DNA of 64,000 nt from Nocardioides zeae (GCF_030818655.1 NZ_JAUTAN010000001.1:2046001-2110000); one strand, 5' to 3'; shown: positions 37,090 to 50,358, counted from the first letter of the stretch. Numbers and translations: made by a program. Notes: generated from the letters alone by a model not told the origin.

Positions 37090-37983
37090 ATGAGCGCACC
37101 GTCCGTGAGCCCCCCGACCTCCCCGCGCCGGGCAGGCGTGCGCCCGTGGCCCCGGTCGGGCCGCATCGGGGACGCCGGCGCGCTCTCCGCCCTCGGCGAC
37201 GACGACCTCGTGACCGGCGAGGCGGTGGCCCTGCAGCTGCTACCGGCGACCATCGGGTCCCGCGTGCTCGCCGGGTTCATCGACGTGGCCTGCGTGGGCG
37301 TCGCCTACGTCGCGATCTCGACGGTGCTCGGGCTCGCGACGCTCGCCACGGACCCGGCCCTCTTCGAGGCCGCCACGATCCTGTCGCTCATCCTGGCCAT
37401 CATCGTGACCCCCGCGACGATCGAGACGCTGACCCGCGGTCGTTCGGTCGGCAAGCTCGCCCTCGGGCTGCGGGTCGTGCGGGACGACGGCGGGCCGATC
37501 GTCTTCCACCACGCCTTCACGCGGGCCCTGATCGGCGTGGTCGAGCTCTACGGGTTCGTCGCGGCCCCCGCGTTCCTCACCGCGCTGCTGCACCCCCGCG
37601 GCAAGCGCCTGGGCGACCTGGCGGCCGGCACCTACGTCATCTCCGACCGCGCCAGCCTGCGCCTGGCGCTCCCGGCGCCCATGCCGCCGCCGCTCGCCCC
37701 GTGGGCGGCGACCGCGGACATCGCCCCGCCCCCGCCGCACCTCGTGCTCGCCGCCCGGCAGTTCCTCGCCCGGGCGCACACCCTCGAGCCGCGCTCCCGC
37801 CACGTGCTCGCGCTGCAGCTCGCCGACCAGCTCCACGCGTACGTCGCTCCCCCGCCCCCGCCGGGGACCCCGCCCGAGGCGTTCCTGTGCGGCGTGCTCG
37901 CCGCGCGCCGGGAGCGCGACCTCGAGCGCCTGCAGCGCGAGACCCGCCTGCGGCTGCGGTTGCTGCAGCGCAGGCGGGCCTGA
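37090..37983 (+). CDS. RDD-family membrane protein
   Basis: 297 residues. After an Arg/Pro-rich start, the RDD region (GSRVLAGFIDVACVGVAYVAIS, residues about 56-77) with Arg and Asp in the first membrane segment is followed by two or three further membrane segments and the TRGRSVGKLALGLRVV signature. The C-terminal 110 residues are soluble, helical and Arg-rich. Divergent from SpoIIM-like and downstream of the MoxR operon; the same grouping occurs in other actinobacteria. Confidence 0.85.
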   Translation: MSAPSVSPPTSPRRAGVRPWPRSGRIGDAGALSALGDDDLVTGEAVALQLLPATIGSRVLAGFIDVACVGVAYVAISTVLGLATLATDPALFEAATILSLILAIIVTPATIETLTRGRSVGKLALGLRVVRDDGGPIVFHHAFTRALIGVVELYGFVAAPAFLTALLHPRGKRLGDLAAGTYVISDRASLRLALPAPMPPPLAPWAATADIAPPPPHLVLAARQFLARAHTLEPRSRHVLALQLADQLHAYVAPPPPPGTPPEAFLCGVLAARRERDLERLQRETRLRLRLLQRRRA

Positions 37984-38004
37984 CCCCTCCGAGGAGCGCG
38001 TCGC

Positions 38005-39663
38005 TCAGCGGATCGAGACGTCGTCCACCAGGAACGAGGTGGCGAGCGACGAGTCCTCCGTGCCCGTGAACGTCAGCGGCACCGTGCCCGAGACGCCGGT
38101 CAGCGTCACGCTGCGCGTGACGTAGCCCGTGGAGGCGTCGGCGTTGCTGAAGCTGGCCACCCGCGTGCCGCCCACGGAGACGCGCAGGTGGTCGTACGGC
38201 GTGCGGCCCTCCTGCGTCGTGACCCGCAGCTTGAAGGTCAGCGTCGCGGTGCGCCCCGACGGGATCGTGACGGACTGGGTCAGCGACTCGGTCGACGTCG
38301 CGCCGTACCCGCCGAACCAGGCCTTCCAGCTGCCGGTCGCGGCGGCGGAGCCCGAGGTGGTGACGACGTCGGTGTCGCCGGACCAGCCCGACGGGCCCGA
38401 CTCGAAGCCACCGTTGGTCACGAGCTCACCACCGGGCTGCGGCTCGGGCTCGGGCTCCGGGTCGGTGCCGCCACCGCCGGCACCGGTCTGCAGGAGCAGG
38501 TTGGGCGAGCCCTTGGGGTCGGCGATCTTGCCCGCGACCGCCGCGTCCAGGAGACCGCTGGTCACGCTGGCCGGGCTCGCGCCCGGGTGGTCCTCGAGGT
38601 AGAGCGCCGCCGCGCCGGCGACGTGCGGGGACGCCATCGACGTGCCGCTGATGGTGCGCGTGCCGCCCCCGGTCCAGGAGGAGGTGATGTCGACGCCGGG
38701 CGCGAAGATGTCGACGCAGGTGCCGAAGTTGGAGAACGAGGCGATGCGGTCGGAGCGGTCGCTCGCCGCGACGGTGATCGCCGAGGCCGCGCGGGCCGGC
38801 GAGACGTTGCAGGCGTTCTGGGTCTCGTTGCCCGCCGCGACGACCGTGGTCACGCCCGCCGCGACCATCCGGTTCACGGCCGCGTCGGACGCCGAGTCCG
38901 CGCCGCCGCCCAGGCTCATGTTGGCGACGCTGCCCGCCGGGGCGTTCTGCGCGACCCAGTCCATCCCCGCGATCACACCGCTGTTCGAGCCCGACCCCTG
39001 GCAGTTCAGCACCCGCACCGCCACCAGGTCGACGTCCTTGGCCACGCCGTACGTCGTGCCCCCGACCGTGCCCGCCACGTGCGTGCCGTGACCCTGGCAG
39101 TCCTCCGTGCCCCGACCGTCGTTGATCGAGGTGAAGCCCGAGGTCACCCGACCACCCAGCTCCGGGTGGTCGGAGTCGATGCCCGTGTCGATGACGTACG
39201 CCGTCACCCCGGCACCTGTCGCGTCGTAGGTGTAGCTCCCGTCCAGCGGCAGGTCCGGCTGGTCGATCCGGTCCAGGCCCCAGGTCGCTCCCGTCTGCGT
39301 CGCGGCGGCCTCGACCTCCGAGGTCGTCACCACCGAGTCCTGCTGCACGAACGCCACCGACGGGTCGGTCCGCACGGCCGCGAGCTCCGCCGCGGTCAGG
39401 TCCGCGACGTACCCGCCGAGGGCGTCGTAGCGCGCGACGACCTCACCGCCGGCCGCCTGCGCCCGGGAGCCCGCCTGCGACGCCGCGACGCCGTCGGCGA
39501 GGAACACGATGTAGCGGCCCGCCACGGCGTCCTGCGCCGTGTAGAGCGGGGCGGTGTCGTCGGCCGCCGCGGTGGCCGACGGGGTGGCGACGAGCGCCGC
39601 CGTGCTGAGCCAGACGGACGCCACGACGGCACCCGCGAGACCCGTGCGCGTGATGGAGCGCAT
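38005..39663 (-). CDS. Secreted subtilisin-like serine protease (S8) with C-terminal beta domain
   Basis: 552 residues. Signal peptide (first about 33, ending ATAAA), inhibitor I9 prodomain ([10 protein letters not shown] to [14 protein letters not shown]), then the S8A catalytic domain with Asp in [13 protein letters not shown], His in GHGTHVAGT, oxyanion Asn in AAGNET and Ser in [21 protein letters not shown] linker leads to a C-terminal beta-sandwich-like domain (ELVTNGGFE to [10 protein letters not shown]). Extracellular proteinase of the proteinase K/aqualysin type. An adjacent upstream paralogue shares 391 of 392 bases over one block. Confidence 0.93.
   Translation of the reverse strand: MRSITRTGLAGAVVASVWLSTAALVATPSATAAADDTAPLYTAQDAVAGRYIVFLADGVAASQAGSRAQAAGGEVVARYDALGGYVADLTAAELAAVRTDPSVAFVQQDSVVTTSEVEAAATQTGATWGLDRIDQPDLPLDGSYTYDATGAGVTAYVIDTGIDSDHPELGGRVTSGFTSINDGRGTEDCQGHGTHVAGTVGGTTYGVAKDVDLVAVRVLNCQGSGSNSGVIAGMDWVAQNAPAGSVANMSLGGGADSASDAAVNRMVAAGVTTVVAAGNETQNACNVSPARAASAITVAASDRSDRIASFSNFGTCVDIFAPGVDITSSWTGGGTRTISGTSMASPHVAGAAALYLEDHPGASPASVTSGLLDAAVAGKIADPKGSPNLLLQTGAGGGGTDPEPEPEPQPGGELVTNGGFESGPSGWSGDTDVVTTSGSAAATGSWKAWFGGYGATSTESLTQSVTIPSGRTATLTFKLRVTTQEGRTPYDHLRVSVGGTRVASFSNADASTGYVTRSVTLTGVSGTVPLTFTGTEDSSLATSFLVDDVSIR
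38912..39303. repeat. 392-bp near-identical block, copy 1 (in first subtilase gene)
   Basis: Matches 40357-40748 at a constant offset of 1445 with one difference (C39076 versus T40521). Codes for the region around the catalytic Asp and His. Confidence 0.9.
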
Positions 39664-39923
39664 GAATGGTCCTCGATCCTCTGCGAGACGCGCCCTCGAG
39701 CGGGCGCGCGAGCTGGACCGTCCCGAGAACGGACAGTCACCGCCGGTCACTGCGTTGACCGCGGTGCGAGGAGGCTAGCGAGGCGAGGGGGCGCCGGGAA
39801 CGCTGCCGGGGCGTTGACATTTGACGGACGGAAACGGCGCCGTCACCCGCCCGGTCACGAGGACAGGGAGGATGACGGCGCCGGATGTCGGACGGCGCCG
39901 GGCGCCGTCAGGTGGTCACCGGG

Positions 39924-41120
39924 TCACGGCACCTGCAGGAGCAGGTTCGGCGATCCGGCGGGGTCGGCGATCTTGCCCGAGGCGGCCGAGCCCAGCAGGC
40001 CGCTGGTCACGCTCGCCGGGCTCGCGCCCGGGTTGCTCTCGAGGTAGAGCGCCGCCGCGCCGGCGACGTGCGGGGAGGCCATCGACGTGCCGCTGATGGT
40101 GCGCGTGCCGCCCCCGGTCCAGGAGGAGGTGATGTCCTCGCCGGGCGCGATGATGTCGACGCAGCTGCCGACGTTGGAGAAGTAGGCGAGCTCGTCGTCG
40201 ATCGTGCTCGCGGCGACCGTGATGGCCTCCGGAGCCGCCGCCGGGGAGCTGCTGCACGCGTCGGTGGACTCGTTGCCCGCGGCCACGACGGTGGTCACGC
40301 CGGCGTCGACGAGCCGGGTGACGGCCTCGTCGGTCGCCGAGTCGGCGGGACCACCGAGGCTCATGTTGGCGACGCTGCCCGCCGGGGCGTTCTGCGCGAC
40401 CCAGTCCATCCCCGCGATCACACCGCTGTTCGAGCCCGACCCCTGGCAGTTCAGCACCCGCACCGCCACCAGGTCGACGTCCTTGGCCACGCCGTACGTC
40501 GTGCCCCCGACCGTGCCCGCTACGTGCGTGCCGTGACCCTGGCAGTCCTCCGTGCCCCGACCGTCGTTGATCGAGGTGAAGCCCGAGGTCACCCGACCAC
40601 CCAGCTCCGGGTGGTCGGAGTCGATGCCCGTGTCGATGACGTACGCCGTCACCCCGGCACCTGTCGCGTCGTAGGTGTAGCTCCCGTCCAGCGGCAGGTC
40701 CGGCTGGTCGATCCGGTCCAGGCCCCAGGTCGCTCCCGTCTGCGTCGCCGCCGCGTCGAGATCGGCGGTGGTCACGATGCCGTCCTGCTGCACGAGCGCC
40801 ACGGACGGGTCGGTCCGCACGGCCGCGAGCTCCGCCGCGGTCAGGTCCGCGACGTACCCGCCGAGCTCGTCGTACGTCGCGACGACGTCGCCGCCCGACG
40901 CGGTGGCCGTCCGCTGGGCGCCGGCGGCCGAGGCGCCGTCCTCCAGCAGGACGATGTAGCGGCCGGCGATCGCGTCGCCCTCGGCCAGGTAGAGCGGGGC
41001 GACGTCGTCGGCGCCGGTCGTCGTGGCAGCCCCCGCGGGGACTGCGGCCAGTGCTCCGGCGGCTCCGGTGGCGGTGGCCGCCAGGATGCCCGCCAGCGTG
41101 GCGCGCGTGGTGGTGCGCAT
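39924..41120 (-). CDS. Secreted subtilisin-like serine protease (S8), no C-terminal domain
   Basis: 398 residues. Signal peptide (first about 32), I9 prodomain ([10 protein letters not shown]) and S8A catalytic domain with the same Asp/His/Ser triad ([32 protein letters not shown]). It ends right after the catalytic domain ([11 protein letters not shown]), lacking the linker and beta domain of its paralogue. The two may form differently anchored or targeted forms of one enzyme. Confidence 0.92.
   Translation of the reverse strand: MRTTTRATLAGILAATATGAAGALAAVPAGAATTTGADDVAPLYLAEGDAIAGRYIVLLEDGASAAGAQRTATASGGDVVATYDELGGYVADLTAAELAAVRTDPSVALVQQDGIVTTADLDAAATQTGATWGLDRIDQPDLPLDGSYTYDATGAGVTAYVIDTGIDSDHPELGGRVTSGFTSINDGRGTEDCQGHGTHVAGTVGGTTYGVAKDVDLVAVRVLNCQGSGSNSGVIAGMDWVAQNAPAGSVANMSLGGPADSATDEAVTRLVDAGVTTVVAAGNESTDACSSSPAAAPEAITVAASTIDDELAYFSNVGSCVDIIAPGEDITSSWTGGGTRTISGTSMASPHVAGAAALYLESNPGASPASVTSGLLGSAASGKIADPAGSPNLLLQVP
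40357..40748. repeat. 392-bp near-identical block, copy 2 (in second subtilase gene)
   Basis: See 38912-39303; divergence resumes sharply on both sides, though a further nearly identical block covers the catalytic-Ser region (about 40050-40133 versus 38606-38690). Confidence 0.9.
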
Positions 41121-41313
41121 GTGTCCTCGATCCTCCCTGCGGCCGCACCGGGCGACCGTCGTTCGGCACCGTCCCGAGATGGACAGCGGGTGACCTCCGA
41201 GCAGGTCACTGCGACGAGGCTGGCACGGGGACCAGGACGGAGGGAACCCTTGCGACGCCTTCCACTTTTGACGGGACGAGGACACGACGGGCCGACGCGC
41301 CGACGCGCCGCGC

Positions 41314-41970
41314 TCACGTCCGGCGCGAGCGGCCGGCACGGACGCGCCGGGTCTCGAGCGCTCGGGCCAGGTCCGCCGACCAGACGGGCAGCGGGCCGTC
41401 CGGCACCAGTACGTCGGAGCCCTCGCGCACCTCGATCCGCACCCCGAACGGTTTCTCGTCGCTCACCCGCACGCGGCGCACGTCTCCCCAGGGCAGCGCC
41501 ACGTCGGTGCGGCGACCGCGGTAGTGCACCCCGCCCCCGTCGGCGTCGAGCCGCCACCGGTGCAGCCGGCCGGTCACGAGCCGGAGCAGGTCCGGCACGC
41601 TCCAGAGGGCAGCCAGCACCATGGCCACCGTGCCCGCCAGCGAGCCCACCTCGCCGACGTCGGTGGCCAGGACGACGACCCACGCGATCGCGGCGACGAG
41701 GACCGCCAGCCAGGCGAGCAGCACCGCGGCGACGAGGCCCGCGGGGGCACGCAGCGCCAGGTCCCCCTCCGGCGGAACCGGCTGCCGACGTGCCACGAGC
41801 ATGCGCTGCACCACCACGGCGGCCCCGACCGCGCCCACGGCCGTCGCCGCGGCGGCCACCCGGGCCGGACCGTCCGCGACCAGAGCCCAGACAGCGAACA
41901 CGAGAGCCGCCGCCACCACCATGACCAGGCAGGCCCAGCGCGCCCATCGGGGCTGGAGGTGGTCGCTCAC
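41314..41970 (-). CDS. Membrane protein with PH-like domain
   Basis: 218 residues with four membrane segments in two pairs (about 10-52 and 75-130), then a soluble domain (about 140-205) reading as a bacterial PH-like fold ([43 protein letters not shown]). The GTG overlaps the stop of the WXG-like gene (GTGA). Last gene of a four-gene coupled unit; an immunity or anchoring role for the upstream effector-like protein is only inference. Confidence 0.65.
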   Translation of the reverse strand: MSDHLQPRWARWACLVMVVAAALVFAVWALVADGPARVAAAATAVGAVGAAVVVQRMLVARRQPVPPEGDLALRAPAGLVAAVLLAWLAVLVAAIAWVVVLATDVGEVGSLAGTVAMVLAALWSVPDLLRLVTGRLHRWRLDADGGGVHYRGRRTDVALPWGDVRRVRVSDEKPFGVRIEVREGSDVLVPDGPLPVWSADLARALETRRVRAGRSRRT

Positions 41971-43097
41971 CACGGCGTGACCGCGTCCCAGACGTCCCCG
42001 CCCAGGTCCTTCACGTCGTCGACCCGGTCGCCGGCCCACCCCGTCGCGTCGTCCCAGCGGTCACCCGTCCAGCTCGTGATGTCGTCCCAGTTGTCGTGGA
42101 TCTGGCCCGCCACCCAGCTGCCGCCCGCGGCGATGAGCCCCGCACCGAGGACGGTCAGCACCACCGGAGCGCCGACGGTCGAGAGGACGACAGCCGCACC
42201 GGCGCCGAGGACGATGCTGGTGCCGGTCGTCCACGCCGCGCGGTCCCAGTCCCCGGTGGTGGCGCCCTCGTAGATGCCGAACCCGACGTCGATGGCGATG
42301 CCTGCCGGCCCGCTGAAGATGCGCCCGAGCCGCCCCAGGGTGCCAGCGCGCCCGAGGAGGTCGTCCAGCCGCGCACGCCCCTCGGGGGTCGTCGCCTGCC
42401 CGCGGACCCTCGGGTCCCCCGACACCCTGCTGCGGCGCCGGAACTCGCTCGCCTCGGCGCGGTAGCCCTGTCCGAGCCGCGTCAGCGCGACGCCAGCCAG
42501 GCCCGCACCGGCTCCCGAGGCGAAGTTGGGCAGCAGGCCTTGGACCTCGCCCCACACCGCCTCGAGCCCGTCGTCCTCCTGGGCGTCGGCGACGTCGGCG
42601 GGCAGCTGGCCGTCGGTCCAGCCGACGAACTCGACGAACGCTGCGTCGGTGCGGCCGACCAGCTCGTCGTAGAGCGCCACCCTGTCGGCCGCCGCCTCGG
42701 CCTCCGCCTCCGCTGGCGACCCGGGGACGTAGGGCCCGTAGGCGGGCGCCGTGGGAGGCATGATCCTCGTGCCGTCGACCGACAGCCCGCCGGCCGCGGC
42801 CTCGTCGCGGAGGTCGGCCATGGTGTTCGCCAGCGCCTGGAGCTGGCTGGCGTACGCATCGAGAGCACCGGCCCCGCGGCCGACCCGCTCCGCATGGGCG
42901 TCCGTCGCGCTGATGACCGGGCTCGTGAAGGCCTGGTAGGCGTCGGCCGCGTCTCCCTCCCAGCTGGAGGAGGCCGCGGACCGCGCGGACGCCTGCTCGT
43001 CCGCGGACTGCACCAGCACCGGACCGAGCGAGGCGCGCAACCACGTCGCAGCGGCGCGCACGGACGCCGGCGAACCGTCGACACGGGTCTCGATCAC
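41967..43097 (-). CDS. WXG-type protein with hydrophobic C-terminal domain (possible type VII effector)
   Basis: 376 residues. The N-terminal 110 residues form a WXG100-like helical hairpin with WEG at 46-48. Then comes a helical middle (VALYDELVGRTDAAFVEFVGWTDGQLP), a strongly hydrophobic region near 290-340 (AAVVLSTVGAPVVLTVLGAG, GSWVAGQ) and a tail with repeated Trp/Asp motifs (WDDITSWTGDRWDD, WAGDRVDD). No nuclease or hydrolase motif is visible, so a membrane-acting effector or a structural surface protein are both open. GTGA overlap with the 96-residue gene upstream. Confidence 0.65.
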   Translation of the reverse strand: MIETRVDGSPASVRAAATWLRASLGPVLVQSADEQASARSAASSSWEGDAADAYQAFTSPVISATDAHAERVGRGAGALDAYASQLQALANTMADLRDEAAAGGLSVDGTRIMPPTAPAYGPYVPGSPAEAEAEAAADRVALYDELVGRTDAAFVEFVGWTDGQLPADVADAQEDDGLEAVWGEVQGLLPNFASGAGAGLAGVALTRLGQGYRAEASEFRRRSRVSGDPRVRGQATTPEGRARLDDLLGRAGTLGRLGRIFSGPAGIAIDVGFGIYEGATTGDWDRAAWTTGTSIVLGAGAAVVLSTVGAPVVLTVLGAGLIAAGGSWVAGQIHDNWDDITSWTGDRWDDATGWAGDRVDDVKDLGGDVWDAVTPW

Positions 43098-43384
43098 TCG
43101 AAGCCCTCCTCGAGCTGGCGGAACCCCGAGCCGATCGCCGCGTCGCTGTCGTCGATCGATGCCGCCGCTGCGCGCACCTGGTGCGCGACCGCACCGTTCA
43201 CGAGCGCCACCGTGCCCGCCGTCACGCTGAGCGCGGACACGATCTCGAGGAGGTACGCCGCGCCGTACCCGCCGTCGATCGCGGCGGGCGCGCCGGTTGC
43301 GGCCCCGTCCAGCGTCGCGGCCGACGCCTCGTGCCCGCCGGCGACCAGCTCGCCCGCCCCGGCGTCCAGCCGCAGGGCGCTCAC
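43094..43384 (-). CDS. Small ESX-like helical protein
   Basis: 96 residues, Ala/Gly-rich and mostly helical, with a central GGYGAAYLLEI turn in place of a WXG motif. Size and fold match partners of type VII substrates, and the stop overlaps the start of the WXG-type gene, so a heterodimer is plausible. GTG start overlaps the previous stop. No paralogue family could be named. Confidence 0.55.
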   Translation of the reverse strand: MSALRLDAGAGELVAGGHEASAATLDGAATGAPAAIDGGYGAAYLLEIVSALSVTAGTVALVNGAVAHQVRAAAASIDDSDAAIGSGFRQLEEGFE

Positions 43385-43692
43385 GGGCGCACCGCGTCGC
43401 CCCGGAGGTGCTCGGGGACGACCACGTCCAGCACCCGCAGGTCGAAGGGCTTGGCGGCGCGGAGGTCGTCGAGGTGACGCGCGTCGAACAGCACCCACGG
43501 GTGCGCCTCACCCCAGCAACGCTGGAAGCGGTCCAGCGCGGAGTAGCCCAGCAAGGCGACACGACCGTCGTCGAGGCGCATCATCTTGACGTCCGCGACC
43601 TCGCCCGCAGGGTCGAGCACGACCGGCAGGTAGACCACCGGGGGCGCCACGGACGGCAGGTCCGGGGGGACGTCGACACCGAGAGCATCCAT
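43381..43692 (-). CDS. SAV_915/SseB-like small protein
   Basis: 103 residues. The pattern DGRVALLGYSALDRFQRCWGEAHPWVLFDARHL resembles the SAV_915 / SseB N-terminal fold often encoded beside type VII-like proteins in actinobacteria. Start ATG 43692; a TAGGCA box 7 bases upstream fits only 5 of 6 leaderless -10 bases. First gene of the coupled four-gene unit. Confidence 0.6.
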   Translation of the reverse strand: MDALGVDVPPDLPSVAPPVVYLPVVLDPAGEVADVKMMRLDDGRVALLGYSALDRFQRCWGEAHPWVLFDARHLDDLRAAKPFDLRVLDVVVPEHLRGDAVRP

Positions 43693-43723
43693 GGCCGCCT
43701 GCCTACCCCAGGGGGCGCCGGTC

Positions 43724-44464
43724 CTAACGCCGGACGTAGGCGAGGTCGACGATATCGCGACCGACCGCGAGGCCCTTGCGCTCGAACTTGGTCACCGGGC
43801 GGTCCGCCCAGCGCTCCACGCGACCCCCGACGAGGGCGGGCTCGGCGTCGAGCACCTCCTGCATCTGCTCGGCGTACTCCGCCCAGTCGGTCGCGAGGCG
43901 CCACGTGCCCCCGGGGACGAGGCGGGACGCCACCAGAGCGGCGTGCGGCGGGGTCACCAACCGGCGCTTGTGGTGACGGGTCTTCGGCCAGGGGTCGGGG
44001 AAGAAGGTCCAGACCTCGTTCAGCGCACCCGGGGCGACGACGTGCTCGAGGAACCAGACGGCGTCGACGCTGCAGAACCGCACGTTGTCGGCACCGGCCG
44101 CGGCGACGAGGCCGAGGCTGTGGGCGACGCCCGGGCGCCACACCTCGAGGGCGAGCACGTCGTACGTCGGGCGGGCGGCCGCGAGGGCAGCGGTGGCCTC
44201 GCCGATGCCCGACCCGATCTCGATGATGAGGCCGTCACGCTCGGCGGGGCCCCGACCGAACCAGTCGTCGAGCCGGAAGTCGCCGTCGACGGCCTCGTCG
44301 GGGATCACCCACGCCTCGTGGTGGGCGTCCCACGACTCCTGCTGGCTGGGGGTGAAGCGGCTGCCGCGGCGGGAGTAGGTGAGCACCTCGCGCAGGCGTC
44401 GTCCGTCGGGCGTCGTCTTGAGGTGGGGCCGCGCGGGCGGCAGGTGCGGCTCGGCGCCGGTCAT
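43724..44464 (-). CDS. trmB: tRNA (guanine-N7-)-methyltransferase
   Basis: 246 residues. The SAM-binding block (EIGSGIGEATAALA) near residue 77 and the TrmB catalytic signature FFPDPWPKTRHHKRRLV near 150 are intact. It makes m7G46 in tRNA. The ATG has a perfect GGAGG. It lies downstream of tuf after a terminator, a common actinobacterial placement. Confidence 0.95.
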   Translation of the reverse strand: MTGAEPHLPPARPHLKTTPDGRRLREVLTYSRRGSRFTPSQQESWDAHHEAWVIPDEAVDGDFRLDDWFGRGPAERDGLIIEIGSGIGEATAALAAARPTYDVLALEVWRPGVAHSLGLVAAAGADNVRFCSVDAVWFLEHVVAPGALNEVWTFFPDPWPKTRHHKRRLVTPPHAALVASRLVPGGTWRLATDWAEYAEQMQEVLDAEPALVGGRVERWADRPVTKFERKGLAVGRDIVDLAYVRR

Positions 44465-44492
44465 GCGGGTCCTCCGGAGGTCGGCACGGCGA

Positions 44493-44522
44493 AGGCCCCG
44501 CTCCCTGGTGGGAGCGGGGCCT
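44493..44522 (-). terminator. Terminator of the str operon, after tuf
   Basis: AGGCCCCGCTCC (44493-44504) pairs perfectly with GGAGCGGGGCCT (44511-44522) around a 6-base loop, 36 bases past the tuf stop. No T-tract. Confidence 0.85.
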
Positions 44523-44558
44523 CGCTGTGGTGCAGGTGCCGTCAGGTGACGGCCAGGA

Positions 44559-45752
<1,194 letters not shown>

Positions 45753-45827
45753 TGGGGGCTCCTCCTGGTGTGGTTGTTACTTGACTCGTGGATGGTGCTG
45801 CGGTGTGCCGAGGATCCGGGCTGGGAC

Positions 45828-47942
<2,115 letters not shown>

Positions 47943-48031
47943 TGAAGTCAGTTCCTAACGAAGTGTGGGCTGGATGGTGCAGGGCGTTGGTGGGCGCCGG
48001 CGCCCCGGCGGACCGGGGCACCGACGCGCGA

Positions 48032-48502
48032 TCACCAGCGGTAGTGCGCGAAGGCCTTGTTGGACTCGGCCATCTTGTGCGTGTCCTCGCGCTTCTTCAC
48101 AGCGGCACCGAGGCCGTTGCTCGCGTCGAGGATCTCGTTCATGAGGCGCTCGGACATCGTCTTCTCGCGACGGTCCTTGGCGTAGCCCACGAGCCAGCGC
48201 AGGGCCAGCGTCGTGCTGCGGCCGGGCTTGACCTCGATCGGCACCTGGTAGGTCGCACCGCCGACGCGGCGGGACTTGACCTCGATGGCGGGCTTCACGT
48301 TGTCGAGCGCGCGCTTCAGCGTGACGACCGGGTCGGTGCCGGTCTTCTCACGGGCACCCTCGAGGGCGCTGTAGACGATGCGCTGGGCGACCTGCTTCTT
48401 GCCGTCGATGAGCACCTTGCTCACGAGCTGCGAGACCAGGGGCGACCCGTAGACCGGGTCGACGTCGATCGGACGCTTCGGGGCGGGACCCTTGCGCGGC
48501 AT
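48032..48502 (-). CDS. rpsG: 30S ribosomal protein S7
   Basis: 156 residues, start [19 protein letters not shown]. Shares a base with the rpsL stop. In E. coli S7 represses the str operon; I could not see such a site. Confidence 0.98.
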   Translation of the reverse strand: MPRKGPAPKRPIDVDPVYGSPLVSQLVSKVLIDGKKQVAQRIVYSALEGAREKTGTDPVVTLKRALDNVKPAIEVKSRRVGGATYQVPIEVKPGRSTTLALRWLVGYAKDRREKTMSERLMNEILDASNGLGAAVKKREDTHKMAESNKAFAHYRW

Positions 48503-48876
48503 CAGCCCTTCTCCTTCTTCGCGCCGTAGCGGCTGCGCGCCTGCTTGCGGTTCTTGACGGCCTGGGTGTCGAGCGCACCACGGATGACCTTGTAGCGGAC
48601 ACCCGGGAGGTCCTTCACACGACCACCACGGACGAGCACGATCGAGTGCTCCTGGAGGTTGTGACCCTCACCGGGGATGTAGGCGGTGACCTCGACCTGC
48701 GAGCTCAGACGCACACGCGCGACCTTGCGCAGCGCGGAGTTCGGCTTCTTGGGGGTCGTGGTGTAGACGCGGGTGCACACACCGCGTCGCTGGGGCGATC
48801 CCTTCAGGGCAGGCGTCTTGTTCTTCGACACCTTGTCCTGGCGGCCCTTGCGGACCAACTGCTGAATGGTGGGCAC
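48502..48876 (-). CDS. rpsL: 30S ribosomal protein S12
   Basis: 124 residues with wild-type Lys43 ([12 protein letters not shown]) and Lys88-equivalent ([13 protein letters not shown]), so no streptomycin-resistance substitution. GTG start. Only 26 bases separate it from the MFS gene stop, and the str promoter must lie within or beside the MFS gene. Confidence 0.98.
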   Translation of the reverse strand: MPTIQQLVRKGRQDKVSKNKTPALKGSPQRRGVCTRVYTTTPKKPNSALRKVARVRLSSQVEVTAYIPGEGHNLQEHSIVLVRGGRVKDLPGVRYKVIRGALDTQAVKNRKQARSRYGAKKEKG

Positions 48877-48902
48877 CTGGTGGTTCCCTCTCTTGTTCGC
48901 TC

Positions 48903-50315
48903 TCAGTGCCCGACACTCTGCCGGGCACGACGGTGATGCGTGATGGTGCGTCGCCCGGCGCCACCGGACCGTCCCCTCGCGGATTCGCCCCCGCGGTCGG
49001 GCGTGTCGGCTGAGTTCACGGCACGCTGGACGGCCTGGTCGTCCCAGACACGAGGACCGAGGCTACCGGGTCGCCGGAGAGGGGTCAAAACGCGTCCCCA
49101 CACCCCCCGGAGGTGCCCGAGCAGGGCCAACGAGAGCAGCACACCGAGCACGGTGGCGGACCCACCGACGACGAGGGTCCAGCGCGCGCCGTACTCGCTC
49201 CCGATCCACCCGATGACCGGCGCACCCAGGGGCGTGCCGCCCATGAAGATCATCATGTAGAGGGCCATGACGCGACCGCGCAGCGGGGCGTCGGTGGCGA
49301 TCTGCATGCGGGCGTTGGCCGCCGTGATCATCGTCAGCGCGGTGAGGCCGACGACGGGGGCGAAGACCACGTAGGTCCAGTACGTCGGGAGCAGGCCCGA
49401 CAGGATCACGGTCGTCCCGAAGACGAGGGCGGCCCCGACCACCAGGCGCAGTCGCACCGTCGTGCGGCTGGCCGCCAGGAGGGCACCCGACAACGAGCCG
49501 ACGGCGACGGCCGAGCCGACGATGCCGTAGGCGGCCGAGTCGCGGCCGTAGACCTCGGTGACCATGAGGGCCGAGGTGATGGAGAAGTTGAGCCCGAAGG
49601 TGCCCGCGAAGAACACGACGGCCAGCACGAGCATGAGGTCGGGCCGGCGACGCACGTAGCGGAGCCCCTCCCGCACGGCACCCGGGCCGCGTGGCGTGCG
49701 CTCCGGGCTGTGCAGCGCGGCGACGTCGAGGCGCTGGAGCACCGCGACCACCGGCAGGTAGGTGAGGGCGTTGACGAGGATCACCCAGCCGGTGCCCTCC
49801 ACTCCCCCGCCCAGGGCCGCGATCAGCACACCGGCCAGCGCGGGACCGACGAGGCGCGCCGCGTTGAACGAGGCGGAGTTGAGCCCGACGGCGTTGGTGA
49901 GGTCGTCCTCGTCCACGATCTCGCTGACGAACGACTGGCGGGCCGGGGCGTCGAAGGCCGTGCCGATGCCGAAGACGAAGGCCAGCACGTAGACGTGCCA
50001 CACCTCGACCGTCCCCGTCACCGCGAGCAGGCCGAGCAGGAGCGACGGCGCGGCCATCATGACCTGGGTGACCTGCAGCAGCCGCCGCTTGGGGAAGCGG
50101 TCGGCGACCACGCCGGCGTACGGCGAGAGCAGCAGGATCGGCAGGAACTGCAGCGCCGTCGTGATGCCGAGGGCCGTGGCACCGTTCGCCGCCACGGCGA
50201 GCACCAACCAGTCCTGCGCGATCCGCTGCATCCAGGTGCCGGTGTTGGAGACGATGCCGCCGGCGGCGTACAGGCGGTAGTTCGGGTTGCGCAGGGAACG
50301 GAAGGTGGGGCTCAC
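48903..50315 (-). CDS. MFS transporter (EntS/multidrug-like)
   Basis: 470 residues with 12 predicted membrane segments. Start [38 protein letters not shown] and [11 protein letters not shown] motif A-like loop match the EntS-like multidrug/siderophore exporter branch. The last about 45 residues ([30 protein letters not shown]...) are basic low-complexity and end at a 7-bp stem overlapping the stop, close to rpsL. It is downstream of the marR gene, a likely regulator. Confidence 0.88.
   Translation of the reverse strand: MSPTFRSLRNPNYRLYAAGGIVSNTGTWMQRIAQDWLVLAVAANGATALGITTALQFLPILLLSPYAGVVADRFPKRRLLQVTQVMMAAPSLLLGLLAVTGTVEVWHVYVLAFVFGIGTAFDAPARQSFVSEIVDEDDLTNAVGLNSASFNAARLVGPALAGVLIAALGGGVEGTGWVILVNALTYLPVVAVLQRLDVAALHSPERTPRGPGAVREGLRYVRRRPDLMLVLAVVFFAGTFGLNFSITSALMVTEVYGRDSAAYGIVGSAVAVGSLSGALLAASRTTVRLRLVVGAALVFGTTVILSGLLPTYWTYVVFAPVVGLTALTMITAANARMQIATDAPLRGRVMALYMMIFMGGTPLGAPVIGWIGSEYGARWTLVVGGSATVLGVLLSLALLGHLRGVWGRVLTPLRRPGSLGPRVWDDQAVQRAVNSADTPDRGGESARGRSGGAGRRTITHHRRARQSVGH
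48906..48928 (-). terminator. Short hairpin over the MFS gene stop, upstream of rpsL
   Basis: GTGCCCG (48906-48912) pairs with CGGGCAC (48922-48928) with a 9-base loop. It may lower read-through into the str operon or be part of its leader. Confidence 0.4.
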
Positions 50316-50358
50316 TCGGTGGGGGCTCCTCGCAGGTCGGTGGGGGTGGCGGCGGTGG

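Noticed and set aside
38912-40748. Insertion sequence or transposon
   Set aside because: The repeats are inside two intact paralogous proteases with aligned frames; no transposase or terminal inverted repeats.
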